The notes under the pieces: generated by a model
The model's database searches: none
Told to the model about the DNA's origin: nothing
The model's input: the letters and a program-made list of their open reading frames with translations, nothing else
Shown: positions 16,173-23,256 of the stretch, piece after piece
How the letters are laid out: the number at the start of each line of letters is the position of its first letter
Position numbering within the stretch: position 1 is the first letter of the stretch
Assembly: GCA_019694685.1 (NCBI GenBank)
Contig: JAIBBM010000009.1
Span: forward strand, 1 to 64,000
Source of the DNA: Leptospirales bacterium
Lineage (GTDB): Bacteria > Spirochaetota > Leptospiria > Leptospirales > Leptonemataceae
Direction of reading: 5' to 3'
DNA: 64,000 bases
Translations under genes and position numbers: made by a program

Positions 16173-16736
16173 ATGTTCAAAACCTCTTTTGTCTTCCTAT
16201 TGTTGGCGTTAGTGGCTCAATGTTCACACGATCGATTTGCAATTTCCGGATCTCCGGTCAAAGGCCCGGCTGGAGCGAGAGCTCTTTTCGAATTCACAGA
16301 TTTTGATTGTGCTCCCTGTCGTGAGGTGCAAGAGACTCTGAGAAGAGCGCAGGCAGCACAACCTGTGCGACTCGTATTCAAAAGCCTGCCGTTAGCCGAC
16401 ACTGAGGCAGGAAGGCTCCCGCATCTGGTAGCATTCTGCGTTCACGCCCAGAACAAAGACGCATTCTGGCTTTACTATGATCTCATGTTTTCTAGTTCCG
16501 CACCTGCGCGGGACAAAGACTTTCTAACTACTGTTTCGCGAACCCTGGACCTGGACGAAGAAGCCATGAAGAAGTGCGTTGGTTCGGAGGAAGCAGCATC
16601 CGCTCTAAAAAAGGATCGCGCAGATGCACAGGCGGCCGGAGTGGCAGGCACTCCCACTTTCTTTTTGGGAAACGCTCGCCTGGAAGGCAATAAGTCCACA
16701 GCAGAATTCCTGGCGTTCGTGAAAGCCAATCGGTAG
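16173..16736 (+). CDS. DsbA-family thioredoxin-fold lipoprotein
   Basis: The leader MFKTSFVFLLLALVAQC has a lipobox-like LVAQC. The thioredoxin fold shows the active site FDCAPCREV (CxxC, near residue 52) and the cis-Pro loop AGTPTFF. Between them lies a helical insertion, as in DsbA/DsbG-type proteins. It would act in the periplasm as a disulfide oxidase, isomerase or reductase. Its divergent position beside a copper-enzyme cluster is compatible with a role in redox maturation of cytochrome or CuA cysteines. That link is inferred from position alone. Confidence 0.8.
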   Translation: MFKTSFVFLLLALVAQCSHDRFAISGSPVKGPAGARALFEFTDFDCAPCREVQETLRRAQAAQPVRLVFKSLPLADTEAGRLPHLVAFCVHAQNKDAFWLYYDLMFSSSAPARDKDFLTTVSRTLDLDEEAMKKCVGSEEAASALKKDRADAQAAGVAGTPTFFLGNARLEGNKSTAEFLAFVKANR

Positions 16737-16777
16737 GACGCTTCAGAAACCCTGCAATGGAAGAGTGGCAGAAGTGC

Positions 16778-16802
16778 GATCGCCCGAAGAGCTCGGGCGA
16801 TC
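16778..16802. terminator. Hairpin between convergent DsbA-like and lipase-chaperone genes
   Basis: GATCGCCCGA (16778-16787) pairs perfectly with TCGGGCGATC (16793-16802) around AGAGC. It lies between convergent genes. Flanking T-runs are weak (ATTC on plus, GCAC on minus), so its strength as an intrinsic terminator is unsure. Confidence 0.6.
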
Positions 16803-16821
16803 ATTCAAAAAGAGTTGAGAA

Positions 16822-17817
16822 TTACTTGATTTTGCTTACTGCGTCCTCAAACGCCTTTCTTCTTTCGTAAGCAGCAGCTTCCTCTTCGCCGAGAATCTGA
16901 ATTCTGATTGCCTTCAGCTTTTCTGCCTTCTCAGCTGCCGGCATGGCGGCATTCTGTGCCAGAAAATCCTTCTGTTTTTGCTCAAAATCAGCCAGTTTCT
17001 TTTGCTCGGCCGCTTCTTCTTCCTGAGCTTTCGCAATGGCTGCAGCTGCGTCTTTTCCAAAATACTGTTCCTGAATTGCCTGCGTGCGCTTTGCGCGATC
17101 CGCATCTGACAGTTTTGCCAGATCGTTTTCGCGCAGAGTCAGCTCTGTCTGGTAATTCTGGAACTTATCTTCGCGTTTGATCTCCGCATCGTAATATTGA
17201 CCGAACGTTTGCTTTTTGAGAGCTTCATACTGACGAACTCTTTCATCCCCACTCAAATTCTTGGAAGCATTGATCTGGCGCTGAGAAAGGCCAATGAAAT
17301 CGACCTGAGCTTCTTCCATTCCAAAGATGAGCTCCGCGTCTTCTTTGCCCAGGATGTCGCGCCGCTTCTTTTTCATGGTATCGTATTTTTCATTGAAGCT
17401 AGAATTCGCACCAAGATCCGTATCGCGCATTTCCGCTTCGTACTGGAAGTATTTCTTAAAAAGAGAAAGCATCTTTTCTTTCTCAGGTGAGCTGTAGTGT
17501 TTTTCTATGTAAGACAGTATGGATGCATCGCAGTCCTGAGCGCTTGTCTCTTCCGCGCATTTCGCACGCATGGCCCAGACTTCCCAAACAAAGTTCACAT
17601 CGCCTGTTTTCAACTTCTGCACAAACTCGCTATAGTCAATGGACGACCCTGCCATTACAACAGACGACTGCCCCTCACCGCCGGAGCGAGAGAACATTTC
17701 GAAGAATGCAGGAGGGCGATTCCCGGATTTATCAGATGAGGATGGCATGAGCAAATAGATCACTCCTACAACCAGAACGGCAACGATCGCTCCAAAAATG
17801 ATTACTTTCTTGTTCAT
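16822..17817 (-). CDS. Lipase-specific foldase (lipase chaperone, Lif-like)
   Basis: An N-terminal membrane anchor (KVIIFGAIVAVLVVGVIYLL) is followed by a 300-residue helical domain. The helices carry the repeating Lif pattern of R...L....FG(K/E)E.A, seen in RRDILGKEDAELIFGMEEA, ALKKQTFGQYYDAE, AIQEQYFGKDAAAA and IRIQILGEEEAAAYERR. Such foldases wrap around their cognate lipase and act as steric chaperones in the periplasm. I do not find the RxxFDYxLSAxGE motif of the proteobacterial family; the matching region reads GDVNFVWEVWAMRAKC, so the N-terminal half is divergent. The lipase lies just upstream on the same strand. Confidence 0.78.
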   Translation of the reverse strand: MNKKVIIFGAIVAVLVVGVIYLLMPSSSDKSGNRPPAFFEMFSRSGGEGQSSVVMAGSSIDYSEFVQKLKTGDVNFVWEVWAMRAKCAEETSAQDCDASILSYIEKHYSSPEKEKMLSLFKKYFQYEAEMRDTDLGANSSFNEKYDTMKKKRRDILGKEDAELIFGMEEAQVDFIGLSQRQINASKNLSGDERVRQYEALKKQTFGQYYDAEIKREDKFQNYQTELTLRENDLAKLSDADRAKRTQAIQEQYFGKDAAAAIAKAQEEEAAEQKKLADFEQKQKDFLAQNAAMPAAEKAEKLKAIRIQILGEEEAAAYERRKAFEDAVSKIK

Positions 17818-17837
17818 GTGTTTCCTCTATAAATAGA

Positions 17838-17861
17838 TCGGGCCAGCAGTTGCTGGCCCGA
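17838..17861 (-). other. Hairpin between lipase and chaperone genes
   Basis: TCGGGCCAGCA (17838-17848) pairs with TGCTGGCCCGA (17851-17861), closing to a very short loop. No T-run follows on the minus strand. It may limit read-through or stabilise the lipase message, giving unequal lipase and chaperone. Beside it, AATTAGATTCTTT occurs twice (17866-17878 and 17880-17892). Confidence 0.55.
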
Positions 17862-17913
17862 CTTGAATTAGATTCTTTCAATTAGATTCTTTTTAAGAAA
17901 TCAATCGAGTGAA

Positions 17914-18810
17914 TCAGTAGCCTCTTGCGTTCTTAACAATGCCAAGATACCAGCCGTTTACATCAAAGTAATTCTGGCCGCTCCACTCGAGGTTCGTCGC
18001 CTGCAGGTGGTCGATGCCTGTTGCATACCACTTGGAAGACGCTTCGCCTTTGTATGTTCCATACTTCTGAGAGCTGAGTGGAACAACGCCGTCATTGGAT
18101 CCACCCAGACCATACCAGATTCCACCTGCCCAGGTAATTGGGTAAGTGAGAGCCATGATTGGATGCTGGATTGGATCTGCCCATGCCATGTGGTTGGCGT
18201 AGCTGGAGTATTTGATTCCAGATACATCAGGACACTGCGCATTCAGAGCATTGGAGTAAGATACAGTGAGCGACTTACCCATTGCAATTGCATCCTGTGG
18301 ACGGCCATCGCGGTACACGAGTCTTGCAAGCAGGCTAAGCGCGCTGTTTGCGAAAGGCTGGAGCCAGGATGGAATGACACCAAGAACGATGTCTGCCATT
18401 GGCGCACCTTTGTGCAGCGAATCAACAGTAGTAACGGAAAGAACTTTGGAGCCGTATCCAAGGTTTGAAACCAGGTAACGAGATACAAGTCCACCCTGAG
18501 AATGTCCAACCAGGTGAACCTTGGTGCAACCGTTAGCCGGCATCCATGTGTTCAGGTAGGTTTTGATTTGCGCAGAACGAGTAGGAACATCGTTCGTTGC
18601 AGAGCTTCCAGGTGTAGCCACCTTTGCGCCCTGATTTCTAAGGTAAGTATCTACGCCCCCCCAGTACTTAACGAGACCACCGGCCAGGCCGTTTGTATCG
18701 TCAAAACCCAGGATGCCATGAACGAGAACCACGCAGGTTCCGGACAGTGCTTGAGCTTGTAGTGATGTAGCAATGGCGAACATAGCCGCCATGAGAAACA
18801 GACGTTTCAT
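17914..18810 (-). CDS. Secreted triacylglycerol lipase (family I, foldase-dependent type)
   Basis: A Sec signal peptide (MKRLFLMAAMFAIATSLQAQA) precedes an alpha/beta-hydrolase of about 277 residues. VVLVHGILGFD forms the oxyanion loop, VGHSQGG holds the nucleophilic Ser, SNDGVVPLSSQ probably holds the Asp, and GIDHLQ the catalytic His. This order and spacing match Pseudomonas/Burkholderia lipases that need a Lif chaperone, and a Lif-like gene is next. The ATG at 18810 is preceded by GGGGGAAA; the longer frame to 18831 would lie in the promoter and leader. Confidence 0.9.
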   Translation of the reverse strand: MKRLFLMAAMFAIATSLQAQALSGTCVVLVHGILGFDDTNGLAGGLVKYWGGVDTYLRNQGAKVATPGSSATNDVPTRSAQIKTYLNTWMPANGCTKVHLVGHSQGGLVSRYLVSNLGYGSKVLSVTTVDSLHKGAPMADIVLGVIPSWLQPFANSALSLLARLVYRDGRPQDAIAMGKSLTVSYSNALNAQCPDVSGIKYSSYANHMAWADPIQHPIMALTYPITWAGGIWYGLGGSNDGVVPLSSQKYGTYKGEASSKWYATGIDHLQATNLEWSGQNYFDVNGWYLGIVKNARGY

Positions 18811-18829
18811 TTGATTTCCCCCTGTACAC

Positions 18830-18859
18830 ATTAGGCCAAACGCATCAGGTTTTTGTCAA
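18830..18859 (-). promoter_or_regulatory. Sigma-70-type promoter of the lipase gene
   Basis: On the minus strand TTGACA (18859-18854), a perfect -35, is followed after 18 bases by CCTAAT (18835-18830). Transcription would start near 18823 and leave a leader of about 13 bases holding the ribosome site. Confidence 0.6.
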
Positions 18860-18896
18860 GCAAATGACGATTCCTGACATAATGCAAGGCCCTCCC

Positions 18897-18918
18897 CCCA
18901 GGGCTGGGGGACCCTGGG
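18897..18918. other. GC-rich hairpin between DUF309 and lipase genes
   Basis: CCCAGGG (18897-18903) pairs with CCCTGGG (18912-18918). A competing pairing CCCCCAG/CTGGGGG overlaps it. It could end transcription from the DUF309 gene on the minus strand, but no T-run follows. Confidence 0.4.
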
Positions 18919-18971
18919 ATCGCCGCCATTTTTTGATAGTCGATTTTCGAAATAATCGGACGTTTTTCGGG

Positions 18972-19289
18972 CTAGAGATTGATTCCGGCATCGGATGAGA
19001 CGCGACGATCAATTCGCCTCTGCACTTCTTCCACAGCAGATTTGAAGTCTGCTTCATTTTCAAATAGAATCTTTCTAGCTTTCGCAAGAACGCTCTGCGC
19101 TCCTTCAAAGTTTTCCTTCTCCAGATGAGCCAGTGCGACAGCAAGTTGAGTCAGCCCGCGATATGGACTTGCAGGCTCATAACCACACAGCGCCCAGAGT
19201 CTTTCCATGGATTCGTGCGCTTCATAGAATCGCCCGGAGGCCATCTGATCTACGAACCGTACAAATAGCTCATGCGAACGATCCATCAT
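18972..19289 (-). CDS. DUF309 family protein
   Basis: A 105-residue helical protein with the DUF309 signature FYEAHESMERLWA and PYRGLTQLAVALAHLEKENFEGA. These are small helical proteins of unknown biochemical function. The start ATG at 19289 overlaps the stop of the SGNH gene as ATGA, so it is the third gene of the MBOAT/SGNH operon. Nothing in the sequence links it to acylation. Confidence 0.75.
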   Translation of the reverse strand: MMDRSHELFVRFVDQMASGRFYEAHESMERLWALCGYEPASPYRGLTQLAVALAHLEKENFEGAQSVLAKARKILFENEADFKSAVEEVQRRIDRRVSSDAGINL

Positions 19290-20260
19290 CTGGATGGAGG
19301 CTTAGCGTCCGGAAAAAACCCCATCAGAAATTTAGCATAGCTCAAAGAACTCGGCATATCCAGATGCAATCCATCTGAATATACTAGATTTCTGTCATCT
19401 GCCTGCGGAACCCGTTTGTAGTGATCCGGGGGAAACAATTCGTCCAGTTTTAGCTTGAGCATTTTGTACGAATCGGTTCTGCGCGACGGAAGCATGGGCA
19501 TTTCAAAGAAAACAACTTTCGCTCCGCGTGATTCAACGTCTCTCACTGCTCCCTGAAGGCGAATGAGAGCTTCTTCTACCTTCTTCGTCTCCGCCGTGCT
19601 GCGCAAATTCTCAGGCACAATGACAGGCTCAGATTCTACCTTCTGCGGAATTGGTTCACCTGCTTTCTTGTTCTCCGGCGGAACGGCACCGCGAAAAGGA
19701 TCGTAGGTAGACCATTTCTTCTCTTCCTCTTTGTAGGAAGGGGCAATTCGTCCCGCAAGGTTTGAAATGCCCTCACTGATTCCCAGAATCGCTCGCGCCA
19801 CCGGGTACATGATAAAATTGAGAGGAGTGTTCTCTTCTCTAAAAGCGTGCACGGCTCTGCGAAGCTTTCCCTGAAGAGAAAAAAGAGGTTGTATTTTGCC
19901 TTCATCTGGTTGCATGCCGAGCGTATTGACTTCAACGAATATATACTCCGGTACCTTTCCGCTTCTGCGAATGATTTCAAGCCCCGTGAACGCGGAATCC
20001 CCGGCGAACGCCATGACGTACGCGTCCTCACGATCCACCCCGGGCGCAATGCGAAACGTCAAAGATGACCCGAGCACTACATACTTCCAGGTATTCTTCT
20101 TGAAAACATAAGTTTCCGCGCGAATGGTATTGAGCTGCCATTGGTTCTGCGGCAATCTATGAGTGAGGATGCGCGCGGAGATCAGGATGTTAAAAAGCAC
20201 GAACAGCACCACGAACGTTGCCGCAGCCTGTTTTACTTTACGTTTTTCTTCTAAAGTCAT
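19286..20260 (-). CDS. Membrane-anchored SGNH-hydrolase-like partner of the MBOAT (DltD/AlgJ-like role)
   Basis: One N-terminal membrane helix (AAATFVVLFVLFNILIS) is followed by an exported domain. VVLGSSLTFRI carries the candidate nucleophile Ser, and DGLHLD near the C-terminus gives the Asp/His pair, the usual arrangement for SGNH hydrolases in acyl-transfer pathways. A Glu/Pro-rich insertion (near residues 180-225) looks flexible. It begins 11 bases after the MBOAT gene with an AGGAGG ribosome site. Together they should move an acyl group across the inner membrane onto an envelope glycan; the acceptor is unknown. Confidence 0.75.
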   Translation of the reverse strand: MTLEEKRKVKQAAATFVVLFVLFNILISARILTHRLPQNQWQLNTIRAETYVFKKNTWKYVVLGSSLTFRIAPGVDREDAYVMAFAGDSAFTGLEIIRRSGKVPEYIFVEVNTLGMQPDEGKIQPLFSLQGKLRRAVHAFREENTPLNFIMYPVARAILGISEGISNLAGRIAPSYKEEEKKWSTYDPFRGAVPPENKKAGEPIPQKVESEPVIVPENLRSTAETKKVEEALIRLQGAVRDVESRGAKVVFFEMPMLPSRRTDSYKMLKLKLDELFPPDHYKRVPQADDRNLVYSDGLHLDMPSSLSYAKFLMGFFPDAKPPSR

Positions 20261-20271
20261 CCTTAAACCTC

Positions 20272-21687
20272 CTAAAACTGAAAGTAGATGAACTTTCCGG
20301 GATTCCCGGCGTTAAAGATAATAAAGAAGATCATGCAACCGTAAAGGATCCCTTCATATTTCTTGATCAAAATGCCCGATGGATTCTCCCGAACCAGGTA
20401 CATGATGTGATACACAAAAACAGGAAGCGAAAGCAAAAGCACCGCAGCGATCGCTGCGTAATCAGTTGGGATGTGTATGTTGTTTTTTACCGAGGAGATG
20501 AATAGAACTACGTGTTGCCATTCGTGAATTCTAAACAACGTCCACGCGAACGATACCATCACAAAGACGAACAAAATTCGTAGCCCCGTCACAAACAATG
20601 ATTCAGGAAGTTTAATAAACCGCGCAAGGAGCCTCTCCGCTACCAGCAGGATTCCATGGAATGCTCCCCAGATTGCATAGCCCCATGCAGCCCCGTGCCA
20701 CAGTCCACCGAGGATCATCACAATCATCATATTGATGCATGTCCGCAGTAGGTTCGCTCGATTTCCGCCGAGTGGAATGTAGAGATAGTCACGAAGCCAG
20801 CTTGAAAGCGAAATATGCCAGCGCTTCCAGAAATCGGAGAATGAAATAGCGATGTAAGGAAACAGGAAGTTGCGCGTAAGTTCATATCCGAAGAGACGCG
20901 CGATACCAATGGCGATCAAAGTATAGCCGGCGAAATCGGAAAAAATCTGTATGGAAAAACCAAACAACAGAGTAAACAGAATGGTGGTTGAAAAATACTG
21001 AAAATACGGATAGTCGAGCCAGAATGTTTGATCCTTCAGATTATCTGCTATGACTGTCTTGAGAAAGTACCCGGTCACTATGGTACGGAACGCCGCATAG
21101 ATTTCAATGTCCTTCAGTGATTTGTTTTTGATTTGCGGGAAAAACAAATGCGCCTTCACAATCGGTCCAGCCACTTGATGCGGAAAAAAAGAAATGAACA
21201 GCGTGGTGTGCAAGAGATGCGAAGGAAAACTATCGATTCGAATCACCTCATCTGTACCCGCTTCATGCATGCGATAACAATCTACCAGCAGGCTAATTCC
21301 CTGGAAAGTGTAGAATGAAATTCCCAGGGGCAAGGGAATGCCTGCGATGAAGTCGTGAAAATCATTGGAACTGCCAAACGCGGAAAAAGTGGAGCTGATC
21401 AAAGGTGCGTACTTGAAGAAAGCAAGCAGCGACAGGTTTGCAATCAATCCAATGGCAAGCGTTGCCTTGCGATAAGAGTCTCGCGCATGAATGATCCAGT
21501 AGCTACATATAGAATTGATCAAAATGGACGCGAGGAGTAAGAACAGAAGCACTGGCTTTTCAAATGAGTAAAAAAAGAAACTGGCGAAAACAAGAAGCTG
21601 TCTCTGGTATTTGCGGAGGAAGGGCGTGTAGTAGAGAAGAAACGTTACACCAAGAAAAAGGAGAAAGCTGTAGCTATTGAAGAGCAT
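20272..21687 (-). CDS. MBOAT-family membrane O-acyltransferase (AlgI/DltB-like)
   Basis: A 471-residue multi-pass protein with the family landmarks PLGISFYTFQ, HQVAGPIVK, FSDFWKRWHISLSSWLRDYLYIP and GGLWHGAAW, whose His is the conserved MBOAT residue. The C-terminus reads GNPGKFIYFQF. This FxYxxF ending resembles the tail of AlgI-type proteins and the acyl-accepting Tyr motif of DltX. With the next gene it forms a two-component O-acylation unit. It is transcribed away from the RCC1-repeat gene. Confidence 0.92.
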   Translation of the reverse strand: MLFNSYSFLLFLGVTFLLYYTPFLRKYQRQLLVFASFFFYSFEKPVLLFLLLASILINSICSYWIIHARDSYRKATLAIGLIANLSLLAFFKYAPLISSTFSAFGSSNDFHDFIAGIPLPLGISFYTFQGISLLVDCYRMHEAGTDEVIRIDSFPSHLLHTTLFISFFPHQVAGPIVKAHLFFPQIKNKSLKDIEIYAAFRTIVTGYFLKTVIADNLKDQTFWLDYPYFQYFSTTILFTLLFGFSIQIFSDFAGYTLIAIGIARLFGYELTRNFLFPYIAISFSDFWKRWHISLSSWLRDYLYIPLGGNRANLLRTCINMMIVMILGGLWHGAAWGYAIWGAFHGILLVAERLLARFIKLPESLFVTGLRILFVFVMVSFAWTLFRIHEWQHVVLFISSVKNNIHIPTDYAAIAAVLLLSLPVFVYHIMYLVRENPSGILIKKYEGILYGCMIFFIIFNAGNPGKFIYFQF

Positions 21688-21944
21688 TGATTGGAGAGGC
21701 TAGCCTCACTCGCAAAGCATGCCAGTCAAGCAAAAGGAATTGGCTGCATTCGAGAATCACTCGCAGGACACGAAATATTTGCTGGATGCTTGTTCTTTTC
21801 CATAGTCAAAAAAATGCCTGCCTTGTCTTAACGAGAGAAGGGGCGAATTGCCGGCTGCCCGGGCTTGCCGTAAAGCAGGCCGTGCGAGGCGCAAATCTGG
21901 CCCGGATCCGTACTCGCGAACTATCTACAATACTGAGGAAAAAG

Positions 21945-23129
21945 ATGAAGCATTCTATCCCGGGGCTGATCCTAATCGTCTGTTTATCCACTCTGCTGGC
22001 AAGGCCGACTAACGTTCCTTTTTTTGCGGGCAACGGGCAGATGTTTGTAAAAGTGGGAGCCATGGGTGAGGTAAGCGTCTGGGGACATCATTCGTCTCTG
22101 GGACCGGGAGACGGCACCCGAGCAACAAATGCGGATTCTCCTGTTCGACTTGGTGTGCCGCGCGCCTTATCTGCTGCAGCCGGAAATTCACATGTTTTGA
22201 TTTTGCTCGCAGATGGAACCATCATCGGCTGGGGAACGAACGCAGAATGCGAAGTGGGAAACGGAAATCCGGGCAAACCACTGAAGAGATGGGAGCGCCT
22301 GGAAGAAGTGCGAAAGCCTGTGCCAGTGACAGGAATCACCGGAGTCAGGATGATTGCCGCTTCCGACAAAATATCTGGAGCAGTACGCGAAGACGGCACC
22401 GTTTGGATCTGGGGCTCAGGTAACAATGGTCTGGGTGGCAACGGCATCATGGAACCACAGGGGTCCACTGTGGCCTGCATTCCTGTTCCGCGAAAAGTGG
22501 AAGGCCTGGGTCAGATTCGCTCTCTTTCTCTTTCGCAGACTCACGCGATTGCAGTGGGTACAGACGGAAGCGTTTACACATGGGGAATGAACGGTTACGG
22601 ACAGTTAGGCGACGGAACATCCACACATCGTGCGAGGCCGGCTCGCGTGGAAGGCATTGAAGACGCGTTAGACGCCTTTGCGGGCGGTACAATGTCCGCA
22701 GTCGTGTTGAAAGACGGAAGCGTTCTTACATTTGGAATCAACTCAAACGGCCAGCTGGGCGACCCACTTACCAACCCATCCGATGATTCTAAGAGATACA
22801 AAAGGAAACCTTACAAAGTGCCCGGAGTCACAGGGGTCGTCGCCATATCCGGGGGACCGGGCCACATCATTGCACAGCTCAAAGATGGACGCCTGATTGG
22901 ATGGGGAGAAGGCTATCACGGCTCGCTTGGCAACGGTAGTTCAGACGGCATTTTCCCGGTGCCCGTTTCTCCCACCGGACTCGGACCTGTGGTGGCCCAT
23001 TACAAGGCTCTTCGCACTTCGTTTGCAGTTCTCGCAGACGGGAGGGTTTTTGTCTGGGGGCCTCTTCGCATGAACACTGGCGCCGGTGTCCTGGCTGGTT
23101 CCGCGACGCCCGTCGCGTTTCGACCGTAA
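21945..23129 (+). CDS. Exported RCC1-repeat beta-propeller protein
   Basis: A signal peptide (MKHSIPGLILIVCLSTLLA) precedes about six RCC1-type repeats, each with a variant of VYTWGMNGYGQLGDGT (for example IIGWGTNAECEVGNG, VWIWGSGNNGLGGNG, VLTFGINSNGQLGD). Such repeats fold into a seven-bladed propeller that binds proteins. No enzyme motif is visible. The ATG at 21945 has GAGGAAAAAG upstream; the open frame continues back to 21687 but lacks sense as a signal peptide. About 257 bases separate this start from the divergent MBOAT gene; I see no clear element there. Confidence 0.8.
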   Translation: MKHSIPGLILIVCLSTLLARPTNVPFFAGNGQMFVKVGAMGEVSVWGHHSSLGPGDGTRATNADSPVRLGVPRALSAAAGNSHVLILLADGTIIGWGTNAECEVGNGNPGKPLKRWERLEEVRKPVPVTGITGVRMIAASDKISGAVREDGTVWIWGSGNNGLGGNGIMEPQGSTVACIPVPRKVEGLGQIRSLSLSQTHAIAVGTDGSVYTWGMNGYGQLGDGTSTHRARPARVEGIEDALDAFAGGTMSAVVLKDGSVLTFGINSNGQLGDPLTNPSDDSKRYKRKPYKVPGVTGVVAISGGPGHIIAQLKDGRLIGWGEGYHGSLGNGSSDGIFPVPVSPTGLGPVVAHYKALRTSFAVLADGRVFVWGPLRMNTGAGVLAGSATPVAFRP

Positions 23130-23193
23130 AGCATGCAAGAGAGCCGGTCGCTGCCGGGACCAAACACCTGATCATTACGAATAGTTAAGGATC

Positions 23194-23216
23194 TATAATA
23201 CCTGGCCAGGCCAGGT
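23194..23216 (+). promoter_or_regulatory. -10 element with adjacent perfect palindrome upstream of TonB receptor
   Basis: TATAAT (23194-23199) is a consensus -10, followed at once by ACCTGGCC-A-GGCCAGGT (23200-23216). Transcription would begin inside the palindrome, the normal place for a repressor operator. I find no good -35. The receptor start is about 40-58 bases downstream. The palindrome could instead be a hairpin in the leader. Confidence 0.55.
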
Positions 23217-23256
23217 TAACGGTTGCAAAGTCCGGGAGCCATGCCAAATTTCGGAC

